A stretch of DNA of 64,000 bases from assembly GCA_016199985.1 (NCBI GenBank), contig JACQFQ010000037.1, positions 220,061 through 284,060 of the forward strand. Direction: 5' to 3'. The translations under genes and the position numbers were made by a program. Every line of letters begins with the position of its first letter. Position 1 is the first letter of the stretch. This DNA comes from Verrucomicrobiota bacterium (GTDB lineage: Bacteria > Verrucomicrobiota > Verrucomicrobiia > Limisphaerales > UBA11320). Positions 1 to 8,639 of the stretch are shown piece after piece. The notes under the pieces were generated by a model that worked only from the letters and a program-made list of their open reading frames with translations, was not told the origin of the DNA and ran no database searches.

Positions 1-1318
1 CGGATTGCTCGAAGGTCGCCGCCGCCGAAGTGAACTTGAGGGGCTGGGGCTGCGCGGCGCCCGGCGTCTCCCACGCCAACGCGAAATCCGTGAGATCAAA
101 ATTGCCATTCCCCGCTCGCCCAGGACCGCGATGCGGCATGCTCGGATCCGCCATCGCGTCCAAACGCACCGCGGTGATCCGCCCGACCGGGCTGCGGACG
201 CGGAACGTGTAGACGTCGAAATCGCCGTTCTTCCCTTGCGCGATGAACGATCCATCCGCCTGCCGCGCGAACGTCGCGCCATCCTTGGAGCGCGCGTCCG
301 CGCCGTCGAGCGTCAGCCACTCCGGAGCCGCCGGGGCCTCCCCTGTCCGTTCCCATGCCTCCAGGCGCGAGGGGAGCACATCCTTCTCGTAGGCGCGCAG
401 CTTCTGCTCGAACACGGCGTGATCGCGACGAAACTCCTCCATCGCGCGCTGATGGGCGGCGGGATCGGTGGGAACCTCGTGATCGCTGCGCACCGTTTTC
501 GTGAACGTGGCGATCAGCCGGTAGTAGTCCTCCGTGGCGATCGGGTCGAACTTGTGATCGTGGCACCGAGCGCAGCCGACGGAGAGCCCCAGCATCGCGG
601 CGCCCGTGGTGGCCGCCATGTCGTCCAACTCGTCGTACCGCTCCTTCTCCGCCTTGTTCGCGGTGATCTGCGTCGCGTGCGTTCCCGCCGCCAGAAAGCC
701 CGTCGCTTCCCACGCAAGGATGTTCTCCGGCGCAAGCTCGTCCCCCGCGATCTGCCAGCGCGCGAAACGATCGAACGGCAGATCCTGGTTGAGCGCCTGA
801 ATGACGAAGTCGCGGTAGTGAAAGGCATTGGGACGATCCGTGTCGTGCTCGAATCCGTGGCTCTCGCCGAACCGGGCGACATCCAGCCAGTGCCGACACC
901 ACCTCTCGCCATACCTCGGGCTCGCGAGAAGCCGGTCGACGCAGCGGGCCCAGGCGTCGGGAGCGGCGTCGTCGAGGAATCGGCTCAGCTCTTCAGGCGT
1001 GGGAGGCAGGCCGGTCAGGTCCAGAAACAGGCGCCTGGCGAGGACGCGCCGCGGCGCCGCCGGAGCAGGTTGAAGCTGGTGCTCCTCCAGCGCCTTCCCA
1101 ACGAACGCGTCGATCGGCCCAACGCCCCAGGAAAAGCCTCGCAACCGGGGTGGAGGCGAGTGATGCAGGGGCTGGAACGACCAGAATGATTTCCCGGAGG
1201 GCTCTTGATTCGTCGCGGCGCCCCCTCGAATCATCATCGTGATTAAGGCGAGCAGAAGGAGACAGCCGGCGGAGATCAGACGCCGGTGGCGAAGTTGCGC
1301 ATGGACTGGGAATCGCAT
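1..1318 (-). CDS. DUF1549 (PSCyt2) cytochrome-type protein, partial
   Basis: The gene runs off the left edge, so only the first 439 codons are visible. The start at 1318 gives a short basic N-terminus followed by a hydrophobic signal or anchor (about residues 14-30). A DUF1549 domain follows, with the typical 'RRLFLDLTGLPPTPEEL' block and a CARCH c-heme motif at 560-574 followed by FDPI. Near the edge lies a sugar-binding-like insert with the motif GPGRAGNGNFDLTDF. Members of this family are exported proteins, abundant in Planctomycetes and Verrucomicrobia, usually next to DUF1501 genes. No PSCyt1 CxxCH domain precedes DUF1549 here, although many relatives have one. The DUF1553 C-terminus expected in the family is outside the window. 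The biochemical function is not established. Confidence 0.85.
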   Translation of the reverse strand, partial: MRFPVHAQLRHRRLISAGCLLLLALITMMIRGGAATNQEPSGKSFWSFQPLHHSPPPRLRGFSWGVGPIDAFVGKALEEHQLQPAPAAPRRVLARRLFLDLTGLPPTPEELSRFLDDAAPDAWARCVDRLLASPRYGERWCRHWLDVARFGESHGFEHDTDRPNAFHYRDFVIQALNQDLPFDRFARWQIAGDELAPENILAWEATGFLAAGTHATQITANKAEKERYDELDDMAATTGAAMLGLSVGCARCHDHKFDPIATEDYYRLIATFTKTVRSDHEVPTDPAAHQRAMEEFRRDHAVFEQKLRAYEKDVLPSRLEAWERTGEAPAAPEWLTLDGADARSKDGATFARQADGSFIAQGKNGDFDVYTFRVRSPVGRITAVRLDAMADPSMPHRGPGRAGNGNFDLTDFALAWETPGAAQPQPLKFTSAAATFEQS

Positions 1319-1383
1319 CAGACGGCGAAGGATGAACGGGGTCTTGGACAAATTCAAACCCCAAGCGCTCCACTCGCGAGCCC

Positions 1384-2301
1384 TTATCGGATCGATCCCG
1401 GCAAGGCGGGCTCCGCCAAGGCGTCGACCGCGTCAGCCTCCCAGCTCGCGAGCGGCGGCGTCCGCATCAATCGGTTCAGCGTCGTGATCGCCGCAAAGCG
1501 ATTCTCCACTCCCAGCTTCGGATAAGACCGCAGCGCGTGCGTTTCCGCGGTTCGTTCGGAGATCCCAAGGATTCTGCCAATCTCAGAGTTCGTCTTGCCC
1601 TGGCACACCCAGAACAACACCTCCAACTCGCGCTTCGTCAAACCCCACTGGCCGTGGCTTCGGATGCGATCGGCAAAGGACTCTCGTTCCCACGGCTCGC
1701 TCTGGTTCTCCCGGACGATCGCCTGAGGCGACTCGGTTCGCAGCAGCTTCCAGCAGGTCTTCGCGATGTGCGGCAGGGCCAGGTTCAGGATCGCGCGGTC
1801 CCGCTCAGAAAAATCCGATCTCCATCGATGCATGCTCACCAACATCACCCGATCCGCGTGCGTCGGATCCGGAATCGCCGCCGCCATCTCGCAGTCGACG
1901 CGAAGCGGGCGGTAGAGGAGCCGGAACATCTCCGTGCGATGAAAGCGCTCCCGCGAAACAACATCCGAAACCTTCCAGGCGCGCGTCGGATGATCGAACA
2001 GCACACGGTTCAAGGGATGCGTCCGCACCGCCCGCCAGAAGCCATTGTTGGAGCTCGGCATGAAGGGCTTCACCGGAGCGTAGCAGGCGGAGAGCATCCG
2101 CCGGGCGCCGGGCTGAAGGACATGGCATCCGGCGAATTCGAAAGGGATGGCCTCTCTGAGGGTTCCCAGCAGTTCCGGGCGCCAGGAACGACCGTCGCTG
2201 CGGGAGTACAGGTCCGCGGTCAAGCGAAGCAGAAACTCGCAATCACTCTGGCACAGCCGGTACACGATAAGACACACTACGCCGGAGATCCGCGAATTCA
2301 A
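1384..2301 (-). CDS. LuxR-type HTH transcriptional regulator
   Basis: A 305-residue protein with a C-terminal LuxR/GerE helix-turn-helix at about residues 219-268 (block LTKRELEVL, then QGKTNSEIG, ISERTAETH, KLGVENR). The N-terminal 200 residues look like a GAF-type sensor half without a phosphoacceptor signature, so a small-ligand or autonomous regulator is more likely than a response regulator. The longest reading frame begins with TTG at 2301. In-frame GTG codons at 2277 and 2265 are equally possible, because homologous sequence seems to begin near residue 14. The segment after the recognition helix reads LRSYPKLG, with a proline that is unusual there. It lies between the DUF1549 gene on the same strand and a divergent CHRD gene, and a palindrome at 2310-2325 lies beside its start. 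Confidence 0.85.
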   Translation of the reverse strand: MNSRISGVVCLIVYRLCQSDCEFLLRLTADLYSRSDGRSWRPELLGTLREAIPFEFAGCHVLQPGARRMLSACYAPVKPFMPSSNNGFWRAVRTHPLNRVLFDHPTRAWKVSDVVSRERFHRTEMFRLLYRPLRVDCEMAAAIPDPTHADRVMLVSMHRWRSDFSERDRAILNLALPHIAKTCWKLLRTESPQAIVRENQSEPWERESFADRIRSHGQWGLTKRELEVLFWVCQGKTNSEIGRILGISERTAETHALRSYPKLGVENRFAAITTLNRLMRTPPLASWEADAVDALAEPALPGSIR

Positions 2302-2309
2302 GCGGCGTC

Positions 2310-2325
2310 TACGGGGTTCCCCGTA
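2310..2325. promoter_or_regulatory. Perfect inverted repeat, possible operator
   Basis: TACGGGG-TT-CCCCGTA is a perfect 7-bp inverted repeat with a 2-base centre. It lies in the 94-base divergent gap between the LuxR-type regulator and the CHRD gene. Its position suits an operator for the adjacent regulator, but a small RNA hairpin in a leader is also possible. No good -10/-35 pair was recognised around it. Confidence 0.4.
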
Positions 2326-2395
2326 TAGGCAACGAGCGACCGTTGGGGATGATGGCGGGGTGCTACCCGCAGTCCGTTGTAAAGCGCAGTAATCT

Positions 2396-4747
2396 ATGAC
2401 CTCTCATATGCCCTCGTGCGTGGTCGCATGTTTTGTGACCGCGATTCCCTTCGTAACGGAGCTATTCGCCCCCACCGCCGCGGAAGCACGTCAATGGCGA
2501 ACGACACAAATACCGAACAGCACGCTGAAGTGCGCCATTTGCCACGTCAACGAACTGGGCGGCGGCACGCGCAACGCCTTTGGCTCGGATGTCGAAAAGT
2601 TCGTGGGAGCGGGATCCCCAAGCGCGTTCTGGAACGCGACGCTCGCCGCCCTCGATTCCGACGGCGACGGATTCACGAACGGCGAGGAACTGGGCGACCC
2701 CGCGGGCACAGGGATTTCAACCGCTGGCTTCAAGATCACGCTGCCTGGCGATCCTGCGAGCAATCCGACTGGCAATAGGATGCCGACGGTCGCCTTCAGC
2801 GGCCCGGTGAGCGGCACGACCTTCAGCGCGGGCGCCGCGGTCACGCTGACCGCGAACCCCATCGACGCCGATGGGTCCATCAGCAAGGTGGAGTTCTTTG
2901 AAGGCGTGAAGAAGCTGGGAGAAGCGCTCGCCGCTCCGTTCTCGGTGGTGGTCTCTCCTCTGCCCGGAAGCCATGTTTTCTCCGCCAAAGCGACCGACGA
3001 TCGCGGCGGCACGGCGAGGACCACGGCGAGCATCACTGTGAAGATCAGCGCGGCGCTGCCTCTCCAGGTCGCGGCGATTGAGCGACAAGGCGACACGGAC
3101 GCGGCCATGCGCTGGACGGGCGGCGTGGGCCCCTTCGTCGTGCAAACGCGGCCCAGCCTCGCCGCGCCCGGATGGATCAACGGCCCCGTCGTCTTGACCC
3201 ACGACGCGACTGTGGCGATGTCGCCCGACACCGGATTCGTCCGGGTGATGGACATCGGCAACATCGATCCCATCGGCTTGAGCTGCTATCTCCGCGGAGA
3301 ACTCGAGCGACCGACCCCCGTTGTGGTCCCCGCCGCGTCCGGGTTCGGGCTGTTCCGAATCGAGGGAAACAATCTCGTGTTCGATGTCCGCGCGACGGGC
3401 CTTACAGGCAAGGCGCTGGCGGCTCATATTCACGGCCCCGCCGGCGTGGATGAAACAGCGCCTCCGATGATTGATCTCGCGGGCTTCGCCGTCGGCGACC
3501 TGGCCACGTCGGCCGCGGCGTCCGGCACGGTTCCGCTCAGCCCCGAGCAGAAGGCCGCGATTCTGAATGGTCGCGCCTACGTGAACTTCCACACAGAGGC
3601 CAATCGAGACGGGGAAATCCGTGGACAGATCGTTCCCGTGCTCATGGAGTCGCTCATCCTCGGACACGAGGAAACGCCTCAGCCCATCGCCACTCCCGGC
3701 TTCGGATCCGCCGGCCTGCTCCTGGTTGGCAACCAGCTGAGTTTCAACATCAGCTATCACAATCTTACCGGACCCGCGATCGCGGCCCACATCCATGGGC
3801 CTGCGGCGGCCGGTGAAAGCGCGGGAGTTCTCTTCGATTTGTCCGACTACAAGGTGGGAGACCTTGGCGTCTCCGGGGCCTTCGCCGGAACAATCACGCT
3901 GACGCCCGCGCAGCTTTCCGCTGTCGCCGCCGGCAGGACTTACATCAACGTCCACACTCCGGACCACCAGGGCGGAGAGGCGCGCGGGCAAGTGCTGCCG
4001 CATCTGACCGCGACCCCGCTCACCACCCTGATCAACGGCGACTCCGAGCGGCCCACTACTATCGTCTCCACGGGCTCCGGGCTCGGCATCCTCAGATTGG
4101 AGAACGATGAGCTGCGCTTCGACATCGCGTACAAAGGCCTGAGCGCCGCGGCCATGGCCGGGCACTTCCACGGGCCCGCGAAAGCTTCAGCGTCCACCAA
4201 CGTCGTGGTCGACCTGACGCCGTTCAACGGCGGCGGCTGGGGCGTCAATGGATCGATCTCGGGCTACGTCAAGCTGGTGACGAACCAGATCACCGCCGCC
4301 AAGACAGGGCTGCTTTATGTCAACCTGCACACGCCCGCCAACCCGCAGGGGGAGATCCGCGGACAGATCGTGCCTTCCGTGATGCAGGTCGCCCTGGATC
4401 CTTCGAAGGAGATTCCTTCCCTCGCGATCGTCGGAATCGGCTCGGGGATCGGCTCCGTGATCCTGGCGCACGACAACCTCAGCCTCAGCGTCGACTACCG
4501 CTTCCTCAGCGGCGTCGCCACCGCGGCGCATATCCATGGACCCGGAACAACAAGCCAGAGCGTCGGCGTCCTCGTCGACATCGAGCCCCTCAAGGGCACG
4601 GGCGGCCTCGGAATCTCCGGCGGATTCGGCGGCGCGATCAAGGCGGACGCCAAGCTTATCAACGCGATGGTGGATGGGCTGACCTACGTGAATGTCCACA
4701 CGGCAAACAACAAGAACGGAGAGATCCGCGGACAGATCACGCGATGA
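2396..4747 (+). CDS. Secreted c-heme protein with Ig-like domain and four CHRD domains
   Basis: A 783-residue protein with an N-terminal signal-like segment. One c-heme motif, CAICH (residues 46-50), is followed by a calcium-loop-like DSDGDGFTNGEEL segment (about 87-102). A bacterial Ig-like domain spans about 128-215 (IDADGSISKVEFF). Four successive CHRD domains begin near residues 295, 416, 543 and 663. Each carries the AHIHGPA or HFHGPA core and ends in a VNxHT...GEIRGQI block. CHRD is a domain found in chordin and in many bacterial exported proteins of unknown role. The start at 2396 (a second ATG is at 2408) has no clear ribosome site. A strong hairpin lies 62 bases after the stop. The heme motif suggests a redox function, but its ligands and partners are unknown. 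Confidence 0.85.
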   Translation: MTSHMPSCVVACFVTAIPFVTELFAPTAAEARQWRTTQIPNSTLKCAICHVNELGGGTRNAFGSDVEKFVGAGSPSAFWNATLAALDSDGDGFTNGEELGDPAGTGISTAGFKITLPGDPASNPTGNRMPTVAFSGPVSGTTFSAGAAVTLTANPIDADGSISKVEFFEGVKKLGEALAAPFSVVVSPLPGSHVFSAKATDDRGGTARTTASITVKISAALPLQVAAIERQGDTDAAMRWTGGVGPFVVQTRPSLAAPGWINGPVVLTHDATVAMSPDTGFVRVMDIGNIDPIGLSCYLRGELERPTPVVVPAASGFGLFRIEGNNLVFDVRATGLTGKALAAHIHGPAGVDETAPPMIDLAGFAVGDLATSAAASGTVPLSPEQKAAILNGRAYVNFHTEANRDGEIRGQIVPVLMESLILGHEETPQPIATPGFGSAGLLLVGNQLSFNISYHNLTGPAIAAHIHGPAAAGESAGVLFDLSDYKVGDLGVSGAFAGTITLTPAQLSAVAAGRTYINVHTPDHQGGEARGQVLPHLTATPLTTLINGDSERPTTIVSTGSGLGILRLENDELRFDIAYKGLSAAAMAGHFHGPAKASASTNVVVDLTPFNGGGWGVNGSISGYVKLVTNQITAAKTGLLYVNLHTPANPQGEIRGQIVPSVMQVALDPSKEIPSLAIVGIGSGIGSVILAHDNLSLSVDYRFLSGVATAAHIHGPGTTSQSVGVLVDIEPLKGTGGLGISGGFGGAIKADAKLINAMVDGLTYVNVHTANNKNGEIRGQITR

Positions 4748-4808
4748 CAGCCTAGCCTGATTGCCGCTCCTTTGCCCGGAGGGGACGAACCCCCGCTGCG
4801 CTCAGAAG

Positions 4809-4848
4809 AAACCCCGATGGGGCCGCTCAACCGGCGCCATCGGGGTTT
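4809..4848 (+). terminator. Strong hairpin, probable transcription terminator
   Basis: AAACCCCGATGG (4809-4820) pairs perfectly with CCATCGGGGTTT (4837-4848). After a single G/G mismatch, GCCG pairs with CGGC (4822-4825 with 4832-4835) around a 6-base loop. It sits just after the CHRD gene and before the SIS-domain gene. The run of A on one side and T on the other could make it act in either direction. The downstream T tract is short. Confidence 0.65.
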
Positions 4849-4888
4849 GTCTTGCGTCCGAAAGGAAGCGCCGTATCGTCCGCGCTTC

Positions 4889-5689
4889 ATGAGTCCTGCC
4901 GAAGATTACCTGCGTCAGTGCGGCGACCTGATCTCCCGCGTTCGCGAGCAGCAGCCCGCCATCCAAACCGCCGCGGACTGGTTCTCGAAGACCATCCTGG
5001 CCGGACGCATGGTGCATCTCTTCGGATCCGGGCACTCGCGCATTCTCGTCGAGGAGATGTGGCCGCGCTACGGCTCCTTTCCCGGCTTCAACCCGATCGT
5101 CGAGCTCAGCCTGAGTTTTCACAACCTCGTGGTCGGAGCGAACGGACAACGACAGGCGATGTTCCTGGAGAACGTCGGAGGGCTCGCCGCCCGCATTCTC
5201 CGAAACTTCGATCTCTCGCCCTTGGACAGCGCGCTCGTCGCCTCCTCCAGCGGGTGCAACCGCGTGCCGGTGGAGATGGCCGAGGAGTTCCAGCGCCGCG
5301 GGGTGAAGGTGGTCGCGATCATCAGCCGTCGCCACTCGGAGGCGAGCGAGGCCCGGCATCCCGCGGGCAGGAAGCTCCAGGATTTCGCGGACTTGGTCCT
5401 CGACACCGGAGCGCCCGTGGGGGACGCGATGGTGACGCTCGACGGACTCGACACTCCCGTCGCGCCGGGATCCACGGTCGGAGGATGCCTCCTGATCAAT
5501 TGCGTCAAGGCCGAGGTCGCGGCTCGGTTGATCGCCGCGCAGTCGCCGCCGACGGTTCTCACCGCGGGCGCGGTCGTGGGGGCGGCGCGAGCCAACGAGC
5601 TCTTCGAAGCGGCCTACGACGAACACGCCCGCAGGCTGGCCAAGCTGTACCAAAACCTCGGCGCCGAAGCGGCGCCGCGGGCTCGCTAG
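4889..5689 (+). CDS. SIS-domain protein, UPF0309/YfeU-like sugar phosphate-binding
   Basis: A 266-residue protein of the sugar isomerase (SIS) fold. It has the family block HLFGSGHSR near residue 45, VASSSGCNRVPVEMA near 115, and TVGGCLLINC near 195. Relatives of this length are annotated as UPF0309 or SIS-domain proteins and are thought to bind or isomerise phosphosugars. The substrate cannot be read from sequence. The reading frame is open further upstream, but the strong hairpin at 4809-4848 lies in that extension, so ATG 4889 is preferred. The gene is followed by queE 47 bases downstream, possibly cotranscribed. Confidence 0.8.
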   Translation: MSPAEDYLRQCGDLISRVREQQPAIQTAADWFSKTILAGRMVHLFGSGHSRILVEEMWPRYGSFPGFNPIVELSLSFHNLVVGANGQRQAMFLENVGGLAARILRNFDLSPLDSALVASSSGCNRVPVEMAEEFQRRGVKVVAIISRRHSEASEARHPAGRKLQDFADLVLDTGAPVGDAMVTLDGLDTPVAPGSTVGGCLLINCVKAEVAARLIAAQSPPTVLTAGAVVGAARANELFEAAYDEHARRLAKLYQNLGAEAAPRAR

Positions 5690-5736
5690 GTCGAAACGTC
5701 TTGGGACCGAGGACCCCCATTGCTAGCCTGCCTCTC

Positions 5737-6474
5737 ATGAGCCTGGAGTCCCTGGTCGTCAACGAGGTCTACCTGAGCGTGCAGGGTGAAAGCACCTTCG
5801 CCGGGCTGCCGTGCGTTTTCATTCGGCTCACAGCCTGCAATCTGCGCTGCTCCTACTGCGACACCGCCTACGCGTTCACGGAAGGCGCGAGAAAAACGCC
5901 CGAGGAAATCCTCAGCGCGGTCGAGCGACTCGCCCAGCCCTACTCCGCCTCGGCCCCCGGAGGCCGGCTCCCTCTGATCGAATTCACCGGCGGGGAGCCT
6001 CTGCTTCAGAAAGGCAGCCCGGCGCTGATGCGCGAGCTTTGCGATCGCGGCTTCACCGTATTGGTCGAAACCAGCGGCGCGATCGACATCTCACCGCTGG
6101 ATCCGAGGGTTCGCCGCATCATGGACCTGAAATGCCCGAGCAGCGGGGAGGTTGAAAGAAACCTGTGGAGCAACCTGGCCCAGCTGCGATCCACCGATGA
6201 AATCAAGTTCGTCATCGGCACCGAGGAGGACTACGCGTGGATGAAGGAACAGATGGAAAAGCATCGGCTGTCCGCCGTGTGCCCGATCCTCGTCTCCTGG
6301 GTCCATCCGTTGAAGCCCGACCAGCAGGCCCCCAGCCTCAAGCCTGTCCCCGCCGGGCAGACTCCGCTCACCCGTCTGGACCTCGTGAACCGCATGCTCC
6401 GTGACGCCCTGCCAGCGCGTTTCCAGCTCCAGATGCACAAAGTCATCTGGCCTCCGGAGGAACGAGGCGTGTAG
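5737..6474 (+). CDS. queE: 7-carboxy-7-deazaguanine synthase (radical SAM)
   Basis: A 245-residue radical SAM enzyme. The cluster-binding motif CNLRCSYC (C-x3-C-x2-C) sits near residue 32, followed by DTAYAF and by the SAM-binding FTGGEPLLQ near residue 85. QueE converts 6-carboxytetrahydropterin to 7-carboxy-7-deazaguanine in the queuosine and preQ1 pathway, in the cytoplasm. N-terminal VNEVYLSVQGE is characteristic of the family. No other que genes are in the window. The start at 5737 has no clear Shine-Dalgarno sequence and is preceded by CCTGCCTCTC. Confidence 0.92.
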   Translation: MSLESLVVNEVYLSVQGESTFAGLPCVFIRLTACNLRCSYCDTAYAFTEGARKTPEEILSAVERLAQPYSASAPGGRLPLIEFTGGEPLLQKGSPALMRELCDRGFTVLVETSGAIDISPLDPRVRRIMDLKCPSSGEVERNLWSNLAQLRSTDEIKFVIGTEEDYAWMKEQMEKHRLSAVCPILVSWVHPLKPDQQAPSLKPVPAGQTPLTRLDLVNRMLRDALPARFQLQMHKVIWPPEERGV

Positions 6475-6529
6475 AAGCCGCAGAATTGCTTTGTAACATT
6501 TCGATTCCCGCAGTGTCATTGGTTTTATC

Positions 6530-7858
6530 TTGAACGCCACTTCAGTCCGCAAGTCTCCCTGGCCGCGCCGTTTGGGCGCGCTGTGCCTTCTCCTCCTGAT
6601 CGCGGGAGGCATCGGCGGCTACGTTTACTACAGCAAGCACCGTCCCACGCTCGTTCACGTGGCGAAGGCCGCGCGACGGGACGTGATCGAAAGCGTGGTG
6701 GCCAATGGCCGGCTGCAACCGGTCGTCCAGGTCAAGATCAGCCCGGAGGTGAGCGGAGAGATCATCGATCTGCCGGTGCGAGAAGGCCAGCGCGTCAAGA
6801 AAGGAGACCTGCTGCTGCGCATCCGCCCCGACAACTACATCGCCTCCCGACGCTCCGCCGAGGCGAGCTACAAGGCCTCCGTAGCCAGCCTCGCGCAATC
6901 GGCCGCCAGCCTGGAGAAGACCGAAATCGAGTACCGTCGCAACCAGTCGCTCATGCGCGATCATCTCATCTCGGAAACGGTGTGGGTCGAGGCTCAAACC
7001 GCTCGCGACGTGGCCAAGGCCAGCCACGACAGCTTCGCCCATCAGGTCGACGTCGCCAAAGCCGCGCTCGCCAGAGCCGAGGAGGAGCTCAACAAGACCA
7101 CCATCGCGTCGCCCATCGATGGAACGATCAGCCGGCTCAACTCCCAACTCGGCGAGCGCGTGGTCGGCACAGCGATGATGACGGGCACCGAGGTGATGGT
7201 CGTCGCGGATCTCAGCGTGATGGAGGCCCGCGTGGAGGTCGGAGAAATGGATGTCGTGCTCATGCAAACCGGCCTGATCGCCTCGCTCGAGGTCGACGCC
7301 TTCCGAGACCGCAAGTTCAAGGGCCGCATCACCGAGGTGGCCAACTCCTCCAAGAACTCGGCGAACACCTCCCTCGGCGGAGGGGCGGGCACGGGATCGC
7401 AGGACGCCACCCGCTTCGAAGTCCGCGTTCGCATCGAGGAGAAGGAGTATTTCCGCCCGGGAATGTCGGTGACCGCGCAGGTGGAAACCCGCCGACGCGC
7501 GAACGTCCTCACCATTCCCATTCCCTGCGTCACCACCCGATTGCTGACGAACGCCCCGGTCATCCCCGCCTCGAGCGACCCGGCGCCGCGGACGCCTCGA
7601 GCCATCGCGCCCGAACCCAGCCGTGAGCGGATCCGACCGACTGAAGTGGTCTTCGTTCGAGACGGCGCGGTCGTCCACGCCCGCCCCGTCAAGCGCGGGA
7701 TCAGCGACGACATGTACGTCGAGATTCTGGAAGGCCTGATGGAGCAAGAGGAGGTCGTGAGCGCCGGCGCTCAGGCCATCAGCCGCGATCTCATGGAGGG
7801 CGCCCGGGTGGAGGTCACCCAGGAACCGTTGAAGGCAACGCCCACGGGCTCGCCTTGA
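6530..7858 (+). CDS. Periplasmic adaptor (HlyD/MacA family) of an efflux system
   Basis: A 442-residue membrane-fusion protein. A single N-terminal membrane helix spans about residues 15-34. The first half of a lipoyl-like domain follows ([26 protein letters not shown]), then an alpha-helical hairpin at about 105-190, and the second lipoyl half with the typical [14 protein letters not shown]. The start is TTG at 6530, since no ATG lies in frame before the conserved region. It heads a four-gene operon with an ATPase (19-base gap) and two permeases, which matches MacAB-type export of peptides, macrolides or lipids. It would link the inner-membrane complex to a TolC-like channel. No TolC gene is adjacent; a NodT-type one lies at 50622-52073. 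Confidence 0.9.
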   Translation: MNATSVRKSPWPRRLGALCLLLLIAGGIGGYVYYSKHRPTLVHVAKAARRDVIESVVANGRLQPVVQVKISPEVSGEIIDLPVREGQRVKKGDLLLRIRPDNYIASRRSAEASYKASVASLAQSAASLEKTEIEYRRNQSLMRDHLISETVWVEAQTARDVAKASHDSFAHQVDVAKAALARAEEELNKTTIASPIDGTISRLNSQLGERVVGTAMMTGTEVMVVADLSVMEARVEVGEMDVVLMQTGLIASLEVDAFRDRKFKGRITEVANSSKNSANTSLGGGAGTGSQDATRFEVRVRIEEKEYFRPGMSVTAQVETRRRANVLTIPIPCVTTRLLTNAPVIPASSDPAPRTPRAIAPEPSRERIRPTEVVFVRDGAVVHARPVKRGISDDMYVEILEGLMEQEEVVSAGAQAISRDLMEGARVEVTQEPLKATPTGSP

Positions 7859-7877
7859 TTCCTCCCCAAGGCCCGCC

Positions 7878-8633
7878 ATGCCGCTCATCCATCTGGAGAA
7901 CTTGTCGCGACGTTACGTGATGGGCGCCGAGGTGATCCACGCCCTCCGATCGGTCTCCCTGTCGATCGAGAAGGGCGAGTATGTGGCGATCATGGGGGCG
8001 TCCGGATCCGGGAAGTCCACCTTGATGAACCTGATCGGCTGCCTCGACACCCCCACCGAAGGACGTTACCAGCTGAACGGACACGAGGTCAGCTCCCTCG
8101 ACGACGATCAGCTCGCGGAGATCCGGAGTCGCGAGATTGGGTTCGTGTTCCAGACCTTCAACCTCCTGCCGCGCTCCACCGCGCTGCAGAACGTCGAGCT
8201 CCCCCTCGTCTACGCCGGCGTCTCGCGATCGGACCGGCAGGCCCGGGCGATCGAGGCGCTGACGCACGTTGGACTGCTCGACCGGATGCGGCACAAGCCC
8301 AACGAGCTCTCCGGAGGCCAGCGACAGCGCGTCGCCATCGCCCGGGCTTTGGTCGCAAGACCGTCCATCATTCTCGCCGACGAGCCCACGGGCAGCCTCG
8401 ATTCCACGACCGGGGCGGAAATCATGTCGCTCTTCGGCGAACTCTCCGACAAGGGCAACACCGTGATCCTGATCACCCACGAGGAGTCGATCGCCCTCCG
8501 CGCGCGCCGAATTGTTCGTCTGCGCGATGGGAACATCTTCGCCGACAAGCCCGTCCTGGAGGCCTCTCTCCCCGAGACGGAAGGCGAGGCGCCTCCTGGC
8601 CCGCCCTCCCCTCCAGCGCGCGCCGGAGAATGA
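7878..8633 (+). CDS. ABC transporter ATP-binding protein (MacB/LolD type)
   Basis: A 251-residue ATPase with Walker [10 protein letters not shown] near residue 43, Q-loop [11 protein letters not shown], signature LSGGQRQR, Walker [12 protein letters not shown] and the H-loop ITHEES. It belongs to the FtsE/LolD/MacB group, which powers mechanotransmission-type exporters rather than substrate-translocating importers. It sits between the adaptor gene and the first permease (6-base gap). Here the ATPase is a separate polypeptide, unlike E. coli MacB, where it is fused to the permease. Confidence 0.95.
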   Translation: MPLIHLENLSRRYVMGAEVIHALRSVSLSIEKGEYVAIMGASGSGKSTLMNLIGCLDTPTEGRYQLNGHEVSSLDDDQLAEIRSREIGFVFQTFNLLPRSTALQNVELPLVYAGVSRSDRQARAIEALTHVGLLDRMRHKPNELSGGQRQRVAIARALVARPSIILADEPTGSLDSTTGAEIMSLFGELSDKGNTVILITHEESIALRARRIVRLRDGNIFADKPVLEASLPETEGEAPPGPPSPPARAGE

Positions 8634-8639
8634 ACCGCC

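Noticed and set aside
4772..4888. N-terminal extension of the SIS-domain gene to 4772
   Set aside because: The frame is open, but this stretch contains the strong terminator hairpin at 4809-4848 and shows no family similarity.
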